Origin: Glandiceps talaboti
Lineage: Eukaryota; Hemichordata; Enteropneusta; Spengelidae
Length of the DNA stretch: 64,000 nucleotides
Direction of reading: 5' to 3'
NCBI RefSeq assembly: GCF_964340395.1
Contig: NC_135565.1
Span: 1,551,001-1,615,000 of the forward strand
In this document: piece after piece, positions 24,401 to 39,400 of the stretch
Position numbering within the stretch: the first letter of the stretch is position 1
How the letters are laid out: every line of letters begins with the position of its first letter
Notes under the pieces: model-generated
The model's input: the letters and a program-made list of their open reading frames with translations, nothing else
Told to the model about the DNA's origin: nothing
The model's database searches: none
Translations under genes and position numbers: made by a program

Positions 24401-27400
24401 TTACTTGGGAAGTGTGATACCCAATAGAAAAATACAGACCTTACGACATGGTTACTTGGGAAGTGTGATACCCAATAGAAAAATACAGACCTTACGACAT
24501 GGTTACTTGGGAAGTGTGATACCCAATAGAAAAATACAGACCTTACGACATGGTTACTTGGGAAGTGTGATACCCAATAGAATAATACAGACCTTACGAC
24601 ATGGTTACTTGGGAAGTGTGATACCCAGTAGAAAAATACAGACCTTACGACATGGTTACTTGGGAAGTGTGATACCCAATAGAAAAATACAGACCTTACG
24701 ACATGGTTACTTGGGAAGTGTGATATCCAATAGAATAATACAGACCTTACGACATGGTTACTTGGGAAGTGTGATACCCAATAGAAAAATACAGACCTTA
24801 CGACATGGTTACTTGGGAAGTGTGATACCCAATAGAAAAATACAGACCTTACGACATGGTTACTTGGGAAGTGTGATACCCAATAGAAAAATACAGACCT
24901 TACGACATGGTTACTTGGGAAGTGTGATACCCAATAGAAAAATACAGACCTTACGACATGGTTACTTGGGAAGTGTGATACCCAATAGAATAATACAGAC
25001 CTTACGACATGGTTACTTGGGAAGTGTGATACCCAATAGAATAATACAGACTTTACGACATGGTTACTCAGAGTCACATTTTGGTTCCTCGTGAAAATTG
25101 TTGTTGTTATTGTTGTGTGTGTCAGCATCACTTTTTAGATCATTACAAATTAGTCTGTCTATTTTAAAATTCATGCTGATTGCATGTGTACATGTATTAT
25201 CACTATTACTAGTATTAAAGGGTGACACTACTAGCACTTTCAGTCCGCACCATGCAACAAACAAGTAACTTGCAAATACATAGTATTTACATTTACAGAT
25301 TTTATTTCTTTGACCAAATTAACAAAACCAGTGTGTTTCTGATAACCCAGCCAACCCTAGTTTAAACAACACACCTTTTTTAAGTGTTGAATATGGCAAA
25401 ATGGTAAGACTTTACTCATACTTTGATGTAAACCTTCATGTCTTTCCCTTCTCTGTAGTCACTTTTATGAAATCATACTCCAGAGAGAGAGAAAGAGAAA
25501 CTAGGTCATTTTAGACGACACAGTACAGTCTCAGAGTTAGTGCTAGGATTTTTAAACTAAGAGCCACAATCTTCATTTGTGGCGAAAAATACACATTTTT
25601 TTAAAGCCACAGAGGCATCTTATTAGCCACACAGTTTACATTTGTTATGTGAATAGAAACAAGATTGGCATGGGTTTATTGTTAGCAAATGTTTGGTTAT
25701 TGCTTGGAAGTTGTGGAACACAACATTCAGTCACAGTTCTGGCTTGTAATTATCAGCTAAATCTTTTAGTGCAGTGTGACCTATAAAACTTGAATATGAC
25801 CCAACGTATGGAAAACATATAAACAGTTTCATGTGCTCCATGGCCATTTCCTGATGTGGAGACTACGTCTTGGGTAGTTTAGAAACTACGTGCTGTTATC
25901 ATTATATATCCACGTGATTGGTTACTTATTAACAGACTGGTTAAACAGGGTTTGCATCAATGTGACGGCCATTACGGCAAAGTCCCTTCCATTCATGGGT
26001 GAAGAGATCATTTTGGAGTATTTATACAGTGAAAGTTGCGTTGGTATCGTGCAATATATCAACAATTCCCACCATTCCAACTATTCATCATACATGCCGA
26101 CTTTCCATATGCATGTAGTGAGTTGGCTATTGTGTTTGTCTGTTCTTGAACTATTTCCGTTTCATTACTCCAGTGATTAGATTTCCACGAACAACAGCCG
26201 TGACACACACACAAACACACACTGTGACACACACACACACAGACATTTCACCATTTGCACTAGTTACTGCACCTCAGTTCAGTTGTGCTAATAAAACTGA
26301 TGACTGGACAAAACATCGCAGCCACTTCATCAAAAGGGATATTACTCTGATACTCTTTTGACTAACTGTTGTGTGTAACTGTATTGAAATGTGTTGGACT
26401 TGTATGAAGTGCATACCATTAGTGTTATCACACCATACAATTGGTGAAATTTTCATTCTTGGTTTCTCTTTCTCTTCGCCAGGTATACTTGTTATTTTCT
26501 CATCATCAGCTTCTTGTTGCCGTTGTCGTTTCTCTTTCATAATTTCTTCAAACGTTTTCACTTTGACTTCCATGAGAGGTTTCTCAGGACCCTATCACCA
26601 AAGACACAATTTAAAGTCAGGCACAACAAGGTATTAACAAGTTCTCCATTACACGACACACACACACGCACGCATGCACGCACGCACGCACGCACGCACG
26701 CACACACACACGCATGCAAACACACACGCACGCACACACACGCATGCAAACACACACACACATTCCAATAAATGCACACATTCAAATCAATAATCAATGG
26801 CCAAAAACACTATACTGGTAAGGCTAGAGAAATGACTTAGCTTGTTGGCCGAATGAAAATAACAAAATACTACCCCTATTTTTGCCTTTTGATGTTTTAA
26901 TGTTTTACTTCCAGTTAGGCCCATGTTTCCAATACGCCACCCTAGTTTTAGCTGAACATTTGTGAGAATTTAGTTTTAGTTCTGAGTTAATTGTCTTGTT
27001 TTTAAATATCGCATTCCGGAGACACCAAGTGTAAGTTGAATTTGATACAGTACAGGATACATATTGTATTCATCTAATTCGTCTAATTTGTCTATGTGTT
27101 CTAGAAATGTATAGATATAGAAAATCTTATCACATTTCAAACTTTGACCGTTGAGTGTGTATGTCACGCTATGAATAGCCAATCATTACAACTACGATAT
27201 AAGCGCCATACACTTCACAACTTAGATATCGAGTGGTTTATTTGCCACAAGACTATCTACAAGAAACACTTTCACCAAACCCTCACGATGTAAAACAATA
27301 AGGTTAGACTTGACTCGCTGTAGATTACATACCTGACAACTATCTTGTGGCCATGGAGTTAATAGTTTGCTTGTTTTATTTGCTGGTATACCTTTTGTTG

Positions 27401-30400
27401 TGGATGTTTCCTCTATGAGCAAAAAATTACGACAAAGCATAAAGTCAATTTGTAACACCAAATCAAAGTATTAAAAGTCAATTTGTAACACCAAATCAAA
27501 GTATTAAAAGTCAATTTGTAACACCAAATCAAAGTGTAAAGTCAATTTGTAACACCAAATCAAAGAGTAAAGTCAATTTGTAACACCAAATCAAAGTATT
27601 AAAAGTCAATTTGTAACACCAAATCAAAGTATTAAAAGTCAATTTGTAACACCAAATCAAAGTGTAAAGTCAATTTGTAACACCAAATCAAAGTGTAAAG
27701 TCAATTTGTAACACCAAATCAAAGTATTAAAAGTCAATTTGTAACACCAAATCAAAGTATTAAAAGTCAATTTGTAACACCAAATCAAAGTGTAAAGTCA
27801 ATTTGTAACACCAAATCAAAGTGTAAAGTCAATTTGTAACACCAAATCAAAGTGTAAAGTCAATTTGTAACACCAAATCAAAGTGTAAAGTCAATTTGTA
27901 ACACCAAATCAAAGTATTAAAAGTCAATTTGTAACACCAAATCAAAGTGTAAAGTCAATTTGTAACACCAAATCAAAGTGTAAAGTCAATTTGTAACACC
28001 AAATCAAAGTGTAAAGTCAATTTGTAACACCAAATCAAAGTGTAAAGTCAATTTGTAACACCAAATCAAAGTATTAAAAGTCAATTTGTAACACCAAATC
28101 AAAGTGTAAAGTCAATTTGTAACACCAAATCAAAGTGTAAAGTCAATTTGTAACACCAAATCAAAGTGTAAAGTCAATTTGTAACTGTTACACCAAATCA
28201 AAGTGTAAAGTCAATTTGTAACACCAAATCAAAGTGTAAAGTCAATTTGTAACACCAAATCAAAGTGTAAAGTCAATTTGTAACACCAAATCAAAGTATT
28301 AAAAGTCAATTTGTAACACCAAATCAAAGTGTAAAGTCAATTTGTAACACCAAATCTAAGTATTGACAGCTTATAACGCTATGCTTGCCTGGGTTTTCAG
28401 GGGGGGGTCTTCAAATATTTGGATTTGGCATGAGTGGAGGTGGGAGGGGATGGGAGCATTACTACAAATCTAGGGGTCACTAAACTTCAGTAGATGTACT
28501 CAAGAAGGAATTAATTTTTAGTATTGTTCCAAGAACAACTTGAACATTTTTGACACGCTGTAGATTCTGAAAATCTTTGTCAACAGATTGGCCCACTATT
28601 CAGTACATGTGACCTTATGGACATGGGAGCCTAATAAATGGATTAACTGCTCTGGGCAGTATCTAAGTTGCTCTGGGCAGTATCTAAGTTGCTCTGGGCA
28701 GTATCTTAGTTGCTCTGGGCAGTATCTAAGTTGCTCTGGGCAGTATCTAAGTTGCTCTGGGCAGTATCTTAGTTGCTCTGGGCAGTATCTTAGTTGCTCT
28801 GGGCAGTATCTTAGTTGCTCTGGGCAGTATCTTAGTTGCTCTGGATAGTATCTAAGTTGCTCTGGGCAGTATCTTAGTTGCTCTGGGCAGTATCTAAGTT
28901 GCTCTGGGCAGTATCTTAGTTGCTCTGGGCAGTATCTTAGTTGCTCTGGGCAGTATCTTAGTTGCTCTGGGCAGTATCTTAGTTGCTCTGGGCAGTATCT
29001 AAGTTGCTCTGGGCAGTATCTAAGTTGCTCTGGGCAGTATCTAAGTTGCTCTGGGCAGTATCTAAGTTGCTCTGGGCAGTATCTTAGTTGCTCTGGGCAG
29101 TATCTAAGTTGCTCTGGGCAGTATCTTAGTTGCTCTGGGCAGTATCTAAGTTGCTCTGGGCAGTATCTAAGTTGCTCTGGGTAGTATCTAAGTTGCTCTG
29201 GGTAGTATCTAAGTTGCTCTGGGCAGTATCTAAGTTGCTTTGGGCAGTATCTTAGTTGCTCTGGGCAGTATCTTAGTTGCTCTGGGCAGTATCTAAGTTG
29301 CTCTGGGCAGTATCTAAGTTGCTCTGGGCAGTATCTAAGTTGCTCTGGGTAGTATCTAAGTTGCTCTGGGCAGTATCTAAGTTGCTCTGGGCAGTATCTA
29401 AGTTGCTCTGGGCAGTATCTAAGTTGCTCTGGGTAGTATCTAAGTTGCTCTGGGTAGCATCTAAGTTGCTCTGGGCAGTATCTAAGTTGCTCTGGGTAGT
29501 ATCTAAGTTGCTCTGGGTAGCATCTAAGTTGCTCTGGGCAGTATCTAAGTTGCTCTGGGCAGTATCTTAGTTGCTCTGGGCAGTATCTAAGTTGCTCTGG
29601 GCAGTATCTAAGTTGCTCTGGGTAGTATCTAAGTTGCTCTGGGAAGTATCTAAGTTGCTCTGGGTAGTATCTAAGTTGCTCTGGGCAGTATCCAAGTTGC
29701 TCTGGGCAGTATCTTAGTTGCTCTGGGCAGTATCTTAGTTGCTCTGGGCAGTATCTTAGTTGCTCTGGGCAGTATCTAAGTTGCTCTGGGCAGTATCTAA
29801 GTTGCTCTGGGCAGTATCTTAGTTGCTCTGGGCAGTATCTTAGTTGCTCTGGGCAGTATCTTAGTTGCTCTGGGCAGTATCTAAGTTGCTCTGGGCAGTA
29901 TCTTAGTTGCTCTGGACAGTATCTTAGTTGCTCTGGGCAGTATCTAAGTTGCTCTGGGCAGTATCTTAGTTGCTCTGGGCAGTATCTAAGTTGCTCTGGG
30001 CAGTATCTTAGTTGCTCTGGACAGTATCTAAGTTGCTCTGGGCAGTATCTAAGTTGCTCTAGGTAGTATCTAAGTTGCTCTGGGCAGTATCTAAGTTGCT
30101 CTGGGCAGTATCTAAGTTGCTCTGGGCAGTATCTAAGTTGCTCTGGGTAGTATCTAAGTTGCTCTGGGTAGCATCTAAGTTGCTCTGGGCAGTATCTAAG
30201 TTGCTCTGGGTAGTATCTAAGTTGCTCTGGGCAGTATCTAAGTTGCTCTGGGCAGTATCTTAGTTGCTCTGGGCAGTATCTTAGTTGCTCTGGGCAGTAT
30301 CTTAGTTGCTCTGGGCAGTATCTAAGTTGCTCTGGGCAGTATCTTAGTTGCTCTGGACAGTATCTTAGTTGCTCTGGGCAGTATCTAAGTTGCTCTGGGC

Positions 30401-33400
30401 AGTATCTTAGTTGCTCTGGGCAGTATCTAAGTTGCTCTGGGCAGTATCTTAGTTGCTCTGGACAGTATCTAAGTTGCTCTGGGCAGTATCTAAGTTGCTC
30501 TGGGCAGTATCTAAGTTGCTCTGGGCAGTATCTTAGTTGCTCTGGGCAGTATCTTAGTTGCTCTGGGCAGTATCTAAGTTGCTCTGGGCAGTATCTTAGT
30601 TGCTCTGGGCAGTATCTAAGTTGCTCTGGGCAGTATCTAAGTTGCTCTGGGCAGAATCTAAGTTGCTCTGGGCAGTATCTTAGTTGCTCTGGGCAGTATC
30701 TAAGTTGCTCTGGGCAGAATCTAAGTTGCTCTGGGCAGTATCTTAGTTGCTCTGGGCAGTATCTAAGTTGCTCTGGGCAGTATCTTAGTTGCTCTGGGCA
30801 GTATCTTAGTTGCTCTGGGCAGTATCTAAGTTGCTCTGGGCAGTATCTACGTTGCTCTGGGCAGTATCTTAGTTGCTCTGGGCAGTATCTAAGTTGCTCT
30901 GGGCAGTATCTTAGTTGCTCTGGGCAGTATCTAAGTTGCTCTTGGCAGTATCTAAGTTGCTCTGGGCAGAATCTAAGTTGCTCTGGGCAGTATCTTAGTT
31001 GCTCTGGGCAGTATCTAAGTTGCTCTGGGCAGTATCTAAGTTGCTCTGGGCAGTATCTTAGTTGCTCTGGGCAGTATCTAAGTTGCTCTGGGCAGTATCT
31101 TAGTTGCTCTGGGCAGTATCTAAGTTGCTCTGGGCAGTATCTTAGTTGCTCTGGGCAGTATCTTAGTTGCTCTGGGCAGTATCTAAGTTGCTCTGGGCAG
31201 TATCTAAGTTGCTCTGGGCCAGCGTGCGAAATTAACGCCGGTCCTTCGGCCCGAGACCAACAGATTTCCGTTCGGACCGACGGTTTTTCAGAATTACAAC
31301 AACGTATCGGTCCTTATGACCGATTGAAATTTGGAGTAAATAATAACATTTATTCAAAGATATATCCAATTTCACCTACATGAATCTGATCTTGTGTTAC
31401 CTATTTTACTCTCGACATCTCGTTCAAGTCAAGCGGCACAGAGCTAGCTCGCTACGTGTTGTTGCCAATGTTGATATCATGACTACACTACATGACGTAG
31501 CATGCAGCGTCTAATCATCTGCGTCTTAGACATTCAGACTCATTTTACGCATTCAGCGCATACGTCTTTTTCCGCCATGATATCGTACTCATTTAATCAT
31601 TGTTGTAAAGTTTACTGCTCGAAGTGTATGAAACTTTTAACGTGTTTGAGACAGTTCCACGTTGAATTTATAAAGTATGTGGCGATATTTAGAAGGCGGC
31701 AATGAGCTTCCGAAGAAAAAGACGAAACATACACTGTTTTTTAAAGGCTGGTATAGCCGGTAAATGTTATTGGGTTTCCCGATCAATTTACCGGAGTTCC
31801 CCATATCTGTTGCCGCGATCGAAAATGGCGTTTTAACTGATAAAGAAGGCAGGTACACTTCGTAAGATATCTCCAGTATGATATTTTTTTTTTGTAAAAA
31901 CAGTAAAAAAAAATGCGTAGTCTGATTGCTTTCAATTTGATGCATATGATAATGTACGTCCTGTCATGTTGTAATCAACGTGTAGACTTAGAAATGTTGC
32001 ATTTTTGTTGCCATTGTTGTATCTGGAAAATTACTGCATCATGCCAAACACGGGTACATAGTGGATGACACATTATAGTACAGTTACCATATCACGTTCC
32101 CACGTCAAAAAAACTCGCACTTTAAGACATGTTTAGCCATTCTCTTCATCATGGTCAGATTTCTTACACAAACAGTCAGAGACGATACTCAATACACCAC
32201 GGTAGGGTATACGGGTAGGGCTTTATGGGGGCTTCATTACATATGTAAAGACCGAAGGAAGACGAAACCGCCCCGTGTCACTGAGTGGATGGAAATTGAA
32301 ATAAAGCAAATACACAGTTTTCAAGAGGGATAGTTACGCGATAAAACTTTCTGCTATGATGTGAATGTGTGGGTCTACGTTCGATAAGAGTTGGAAAGCT
32401 ACATCAGCTGTTGCCACAGACGATGAATCTGACTTTGGATTATGTGATTCAGAATTTAGTGAATCGTACAGAGAGGAAGGAGAGGACTGTGATCTCTTAG
32501 AGATTGCAGATAATGTAGATTTATTGATTCATTCACCCATATTATCTACAATCTATGGATCTGTATTTCTATGGTGGAATGAATACATTCAGTCTCAGAC
32601 CACTATAGTCTATAAGAACAGAATGAATATGCAGTCTCTAGCTGGGTTCATAGTTACAAATGAAAATCTCTACTCACAGAGTCAAAAATTACTTGGTTGG
32701 GAATCCAAAATTTACTTTTGACTCTGTGAGTGGAAATTTTATGAAATAATAGTGGATAGTGAACAATTCGTTGTACTCTCTTTTACTTTTATATCTAAAG
32801 ATATGCTGTATCATATTAAAGTTCAAAATCATTTAGTCTGTAAATGGGGGAGGGGTGTAGATACAGGTAGTGAACATGGACTGCATTGAGTATGGACCAG
32901 CAGTTTTCCTTAAGGACCAGCAGCATTTGCTACATGTCGGTCCTTATGACCAGTAGTCATTTCCCCTTAAGTTCACACACTGCTCTGGGCAGTATCTTAG
33001 TTGCTCTGGGCAGTATCTAAGTTGCTCTGGGCAGTATCTACGTTGCTCTGGGCAGTATCTAAGTTGCTCTGGGCAGTATCTTAGTTGCTCTGGGCAGTAT
33101 CTAAGTTGCTCAGGGCAGTATCTTAGTTGCTCTGGGCAGTATCTACGTTGCTCTGGGCAGTATCTAAGTTGCTCTGGGCAGTATCTTAGTTGCTCTGGGC
33201 AGTATCTTAGTTGCTCTGGGCAGTATCTTAGTTGCTCTGGGCAGTATCTAAGTTGCTCTGGGCAGTATCTTAGTTGCTCCGGGCAGTATCTTAGTTGCTC
33301 TGGGCAGTATCTAAGTTGCTCTGGGCAGTATCTAAGTTGCTCTGGGCAGTATCTAAGTTGCTCTGGGCAGTATCTTAGTTGCTCTGGGCAGTATCTAAGT

Positions 33401-36400
33401 TGCTCTGGGCAGTATCTTAGTTGCTCTGGGCAGTATCTTAGTTGCTCTGGGCAGTATCTTACTTGCTCTGGGCAGTATCTTAGTTGCTCTGGGCAGTATC
33501 TAAGTTGCTCTGGGCAGTATCTTAGTTGCTCTGGGCAGTATCTAAGTTGCTCTGGGCAGTATCTAAGTTGCTCTGGGCAGTATCTAAGTTGCTCTGGGCA
33601 GTATCTAAGTTGCTCTGGGCAGAATCTAAGTTGCTCTGGGCAGTATCTTAGTTGCTCTGGGCAGTATCTAAGTTGCTCTGGGCAGTATCTAAGTTGCTCT
33701 GGGCAGTATCTAAGTTGCTCTGGGCAGTATCTTAGTTGCTCTGGGCAGTATCTTAGTTGCTCTGGGCAGTATCTAAGTTGCTCTGGGCAGTATCTAAGTT
33801 GCTCTGGGCAGTATCTTAGTTGCTCTGGGCAGTATCTACGTTGCTCTGGGCAGTATCTACGTTGCTCTGGGCAGTATCTAAGTTGCTCTGGGCAGTATCT
33901 AAGTTGCTCTGGGCAGTATCTAAGTTGCTCTGGGCAGTATCTTAGTTGCTCTGGGCAGTATCTTAGTTGCTCTGGGCAGTATCTATGTTGCTCTGGGCAG
34001 TATCTAAGTTGCTCTGGGCAGTATCTTAGTTGCTCTGGGCAGTATCTTAGTTGCTCTAGGCAGTATCTTAGTTGCTCTGGGCAGTATCTTAGTTGCTCTG
34101 GGCAGTATCTAAGTTGCTCTGGGCAGTATCTTAGTTGCTCTGGGCAGTATCTTAGTTGCTCTGGGCAGTATCTAAGTTGCTCTGGGCAGTATCTTAGTTG
34201 CTCTGGGCAGTATCTTAGTTGCTCTGGGCAGTATCTAAGTTGCTCTGGGCAGTATCTTAGTTGCTCTGGGCAGTATCTTAGTTGCTCTGGGCAGTATCTA
34301 AGTTGCTCTGGGCAGTATCTTAGTTGCTCTGGGCAGTATCTAAGTTGCTCTGGGCAGTATCTAAGTTGCTCTTGGCAGTATCTTAGTTGCTCTGGGCAGT
34401 ATCGAAGTTGCTCTGGGCAGTATCTTAGTTGCTCTGGGCAGTATCTAAGTTGCTCTGGGCAGTATCGAAGTTGCTCTGGGAAGTATCTTAGTTGCTCTGG
34501 GCAGTATCTACGTTGCTCTGGGCAGTATCTAAGTTGCTCTGGGCAGTATCTTATTTGCTTTGGGTAGTATCTAAGTTGCTCCGGGCAGTATCTAAGTTGC
34601 TCCGGGCAGTATCTAAGTTGCTCTGGGCAGTATCGAAGTTGCTCTGGGCAGTATCTTAGTTGCTCTGGACAGTATCTTAGTTGCTCTGGGCAGTATCTTA
34701 GTTGCTCTGGGCAGTATCGAAGTTGCTCTGGGAAGTATCTAAGTTGCTCTGGGCAGTATCTAAGTTGCTCTGGGCAGTATCTTAGTTGCTCTGGGCAGTA
34801 TCTTAGTTGCTCTGGGCAGTATCTACGTTGCTCTGGGCAGTATCTAAGTTGCTCTGGGCAGTATCTTAGTTGCTCTGGGCAGTATCTTAGTTGCTCTGGG
34901 CAGTATCTAAGTTGCTCTGGGCAGTATCTTAGTTGCTCTGGGCAGTATCTTAGTTGCTCTGGGCAGTATCTAAGTTGCTCTGGGCAGTATCTAAGTTGCT
35001 CTGGGCAGTATCTTAGTTGCTCTGGGCAGTATCTTAGTTGCTCTGGGCAGTATCTAAGTTGCTCTGGGCAGTATCTTAGTTGCTCTGGGCTGTATCTAAG
35101 TTGCTCTGGGCAGTATCTAAGTTGCTCTGGGCAGTATCTAAGTTGCTCTGGGCAGTATCTTAGTTGCTCTGGGCAGTATCTAAGTTGCTCTGGGCAGTAT
35201 CTTAGTTGCTCTGGGCAGTATCTTAGTTGCTCTGGGCAGTATCTTAGTTGCTCTGGGCAGTATCTTAGTTGCTCTGGGCAGTATCTTAGTTGCTCTGGGC
35301 AGTATCTAAGTTGCTCTTGGCAGTATCTTAGTTGCTCTGGGCAGTATCTTAGTTGCTCTGGGCAGTATCTTAGTTGCTCTGGGCAGTATCTAAGTTGCTC
35401 TGGGCAGTATCGAAGTTGCTCTGGGCAGTATCGAAGTTGCTCTGGGAAGTATCTTAGTTGCTCTGGGCAGTATCTAAGTTGCTCTGGGCAGTATCTTAGT
35501 TGCTCTGGGCAGTATCTACGTTGCTCTGGGCAGTATCTTATTTGCTCTTGGTAGTATCTAAGTTGCTCCGGGCAGTATCTAAGTTGCTCTGGGTAGTATC
35601 TAAGTTGCTCTGGGCAGTATCTAAGTTGCTCTGGGCAGTATCTAAGTTGCTCTGGGCAGTATCTAAGTTGCTCTGGGCAGTATCTTAGTTGCTCTGGGCA
35701 GTATCTTAGTTGCTCTGGGCAGTATCTTAGTTGCTCTGGGCAGTATCTTAGTTGCTCTGGGCAGTATCTTAGTTGCTCTGGGCAGTATCGAAGTTGCTCT
35801 GGGAAGTATCTAAGTTGCTCTGGGCAGTATCTAAGTTGCTCTGGGCAGTATCTAAGTTGCTCTGGGCAGTATCTAAGTTGCTCTGGGCAGTATCTTAGTT
35901 GCTCTGGGCAGTATCGAAGTTGCTCTGGGAAGTATCTAAGTTGCTCTGGGCAGTATCTAAGTTGCTCTGGGCAGTATCTAAGTTGCTCTGGGCAGTATCT
36001 AAGTTGCTCTGGGCAGTATCTTATTTGCTCTTGGTAGTATCTAAGTTGCTCTGGGCAGTATCTAAGTTGCTCTGGGCAGTATCTACGTTGCTCTGGGCAG
36101 TATCTAAGTTGCTCTGGGCAGTATCTTAGTTGCTCTGGGCAGTATCTAAGTTGCTCTGGGCAGTATCTTAGTTGCTCTGGGAAGTATCTTAGTTGCTCTG
36201 GGCAGTATCTAAGTTGCTCTGGGCAGTATCTTAGTTGCTCTGGGCAGTATCTACGTTGCTCTGGGCAGTATCTAAGTTGCTCTGGGCAGTATCTTATTTG
36301 CTCTTGGTAGTATCTAAGTTGCTCCGGGCAGTATCTAAGTTGCTCTGGGCAGTATCTAAGTTGCTCTGGGCAGTATCTTATTTGCTCTTGGTAGTATCTA

Positions 36401-39400
36401 AGTTGCTCCGGGCAGTATCTAAGTTGCTCTGGGCAGTATCTTAGTTGCTCTGGGCAGTATCTAAGTTGCTCTGGGCAGTATCTTAGTTGCTCTGGGCAGT
36501 ATCTAAGTTGCTCCGGGCAGTATCGAAGTTGCTCTGGGCAGTATCTTAGTTGCTCTGGGCAGTATCTTAGTTGCTCTGGGCAGTATCTTAGTTGCTCTGG
36601 GCAGTATCGAAGTTGCTCTGGGCAGTATCTTAGTTGCTCTGGGCAGTATCTACGTTGCTCTGGGCAGTATCTAAGTTGCTCTGGGCAGTATCTTATTTGC
36701 TCTGGGCAGTATCTAAGTTGCTCCGGGCAGTATCTAAGTTGCTCTGGGCAGTATCTTAGTTGCTCTGGGCAGTATCTTATTTGCTCTTGGTAGTATCTAA
36801 GTTGCTCCGGGCAGTATCTAAGTTGCTCTGGGCAGTATCTAAGTTGCTCTGGGCAGTATCTAAGTTGCTCTGGGCAGTATCTTAGTTGCTCTGGGCAGTA
36901 TCTAAGTTGCTCCGGGCAGTATCTTAGTTGCTCTGGGCAGTATCTTAGTTGCTCTGGGCAGTATCTTAGTTGCTCTGGGCAGTATCGAAGTTGCTCTGGG
37001 AAGTATCTAAGTTGCTCTGGGCAGTATCTTATTTGCTCTTGGTAGTATCTAAGTTGCTCTGGGCAGTATCTAATTTGCTCTGGGCAGTATCTAAGTTGCT
37101 CTGGGCAGTATCTTAGTTGCTCTGGGCAGTATCTTAGTTGCTCTGGGCAGTATCTAAGTTGCTCTGGGCAGTATCTAAGTTGCTCTGGGCAGTATCTTAG
37201 TTGCTCTGGGCAGTATCTATGTTGCTCTGGGCAGTATCTACGTTGCTCTGGGCAGTATCTTAGTTGCTCTGGGTAGTATCTTAGTTGCTGTGTAACTATA
37301 TGTCAACTAGCCTAACTTGATAAACTAAAACTTTAAAAGGCAGCTAATGAAATGATAAATGACATGGATAGTCATTGAAGTGACTGCTGGTAGTTATTAC
37401 AATAATTTTCCACTGCCTGTATAAATCACCTACCTTTACATTTAGCACCAACAGGTGGTCTGTAAAGTTCTCGTGTTTTTTTCAAATTTAATTTCCGTGG
37501 CAAATTCTTCATAGTTTCCTCAACCTTTGATTCTCCTTCATCAATATCAACATTATTTCTGAGTGCCTTCTCCATTCGTAATTCTTCTAAAGTTTTGACT
37601 TTGATTTCCGGATTTGCTTTTCTTTCTGTGGATACATGCGGATACATGGAAACGACACTATCAACTACTATGACACAATTTTTTGCAGCCAGTTGACAAC
37701 AATCTGCTTGATCAAAGTGAACCAAGTAAGATTTCATTGATGTCTATGTAATATATTGTTGACTTATTTGATATCTTTGTCTTACTAACTACCTAATAGT
37801 TACATTTGTTACAGATTGAATACACTTTTATTAACCACCTACATGTACTGGGTTTATCATTAAATCAACCATCTACTGGGTTTATCATTAAATCAAACAC
37901 CTACTGGGTTTATCATTAAATCAACCACCTACTGGGTTTATCATTAAATCAACCACCTACTGGGTTTATCATTAAATCAACCACCTACTGGGTTTATCAT
38001 TAAAGCAGGTGATAATAGTTTTATTTATTACCTTGTATTGTGGGAGACATTAGAATTTCTTGATTTGGTTAATATATGAAATTCAATTTAGATACAAACA
38101 ATATAATTGACTCACCAGCTGTGCTCCTAGTCTGGTCCACTTCTTTAACTTCTTGACCTAAAATTTAAGACAAGTCATTGAGAATGACATAGTCCCCGCT
38201 ATAATTGGGTTTTAAGGAATTATCACTACTCTGATCACGCAACAACATTTATATTTTTCATATCAACATGATTTTAAAGAAATTGGCAATGTGTAAACAC
38301 TACAATGTGTCTGTGATAGGCATAATTGACCCTGAAGGTCAAGGTCAAAGGTAAAGGTCTCCAAAGATAGCTTGCATCTGATAATATTGGGGTAGACACT
38401 TGAATGGAGTGTCTGTGTATTACAGTTTTTGAGTTGTGCAGTAAATAATGATTTGTGACGACAAATATCGGTATGGCTGCTATTTGGTCAAATATACATT
38501 TATTAGAAAAAGAATGACCAATCACAATATCCATCACTTCATTGTAGGAAGCTATGTTTAAAAAACAAGAAGGGCGACCCTTACCTTTATTCACAACAAT
38601 AACCTTTCTTGTCACTTGTAGACAACTAGAACTATTCTGATCAGTTCTCGGACTCTCTTCATTCACATGTTTTTCCTTCCTGATTTCTGACAAAGACTTG
38701 ATTCCAATATCACCAACAGGACTAGCTGTTTAAAAAGTAAATGGTGCCAATGGTATTGTAGCACAAATGTATACTTTTTTTAAATAGTATTTGGCTGCTG
38801 CTATAGGAATGGGTTTGTTGCTAGGCATATTTACTTACAGTTTTGGAATCATTAGTAATTTACTTACCCATCCCAGGTTCCATCTTTGCAATATCATAAA
38901 ATACAGTATCATAAAACTGAGGGCCATATTATTACCCAGTACAATATCATAAAACTGAGGACCATATTATTACCCAGTACAGTATCATAAAAAACAAGTC
39001 ATTGAGAATGATTGGGTTTTAAGGAATTATCACTACTCTGATCACGCAACAACACTTGTGAACCTAAATCAAACAGATTTAGATATGTTGTGTCTGCTTG
39101 TTGGACATGGAACATGCCTACAACAATAAAGGATGGGTCGGGTATGGGGGATTGTATCACAACGAAAATGGATATGCACATGTATGTCATAGAACACTGT
39201 CCTAATACCAACTTTGAATGAGATCTGTTCAAGCATGTCTGAGTTATGGCTTTGGACATGGAAAAATTGCAAACAAAATGGCTGCCAGGCGGCCATATTG
39301 GATCGTATCACGATGAAAATGGATATGCACATGTATGTCATAGAACACTGTGCTAATACCAACTTTGAATGAGATCTGTTCAAGCATGTCTGAGTTATGG

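Noticed and set aside
24121-25131. 336-codon and 314-codon open frames on both strands
   Set aside because: They are perfect translations of a 51-bp tandem repeat (17-codon period) in an intron; no start context, domain or non-periodic part.
25529-25660. Possible hAT-type end (CAGAGTTAGTGCTAGG with GCCAC motifs)
   Set aside because: No partner end could be located, so an element cannot be delimited.
32151-32721. 60- and 118-codon frames inside the 31220 hAT-type element
   Set aside because: No BED finger, catalytic DDE or dimerisation motif of a hAT transposase is visible; composition is not convincing.
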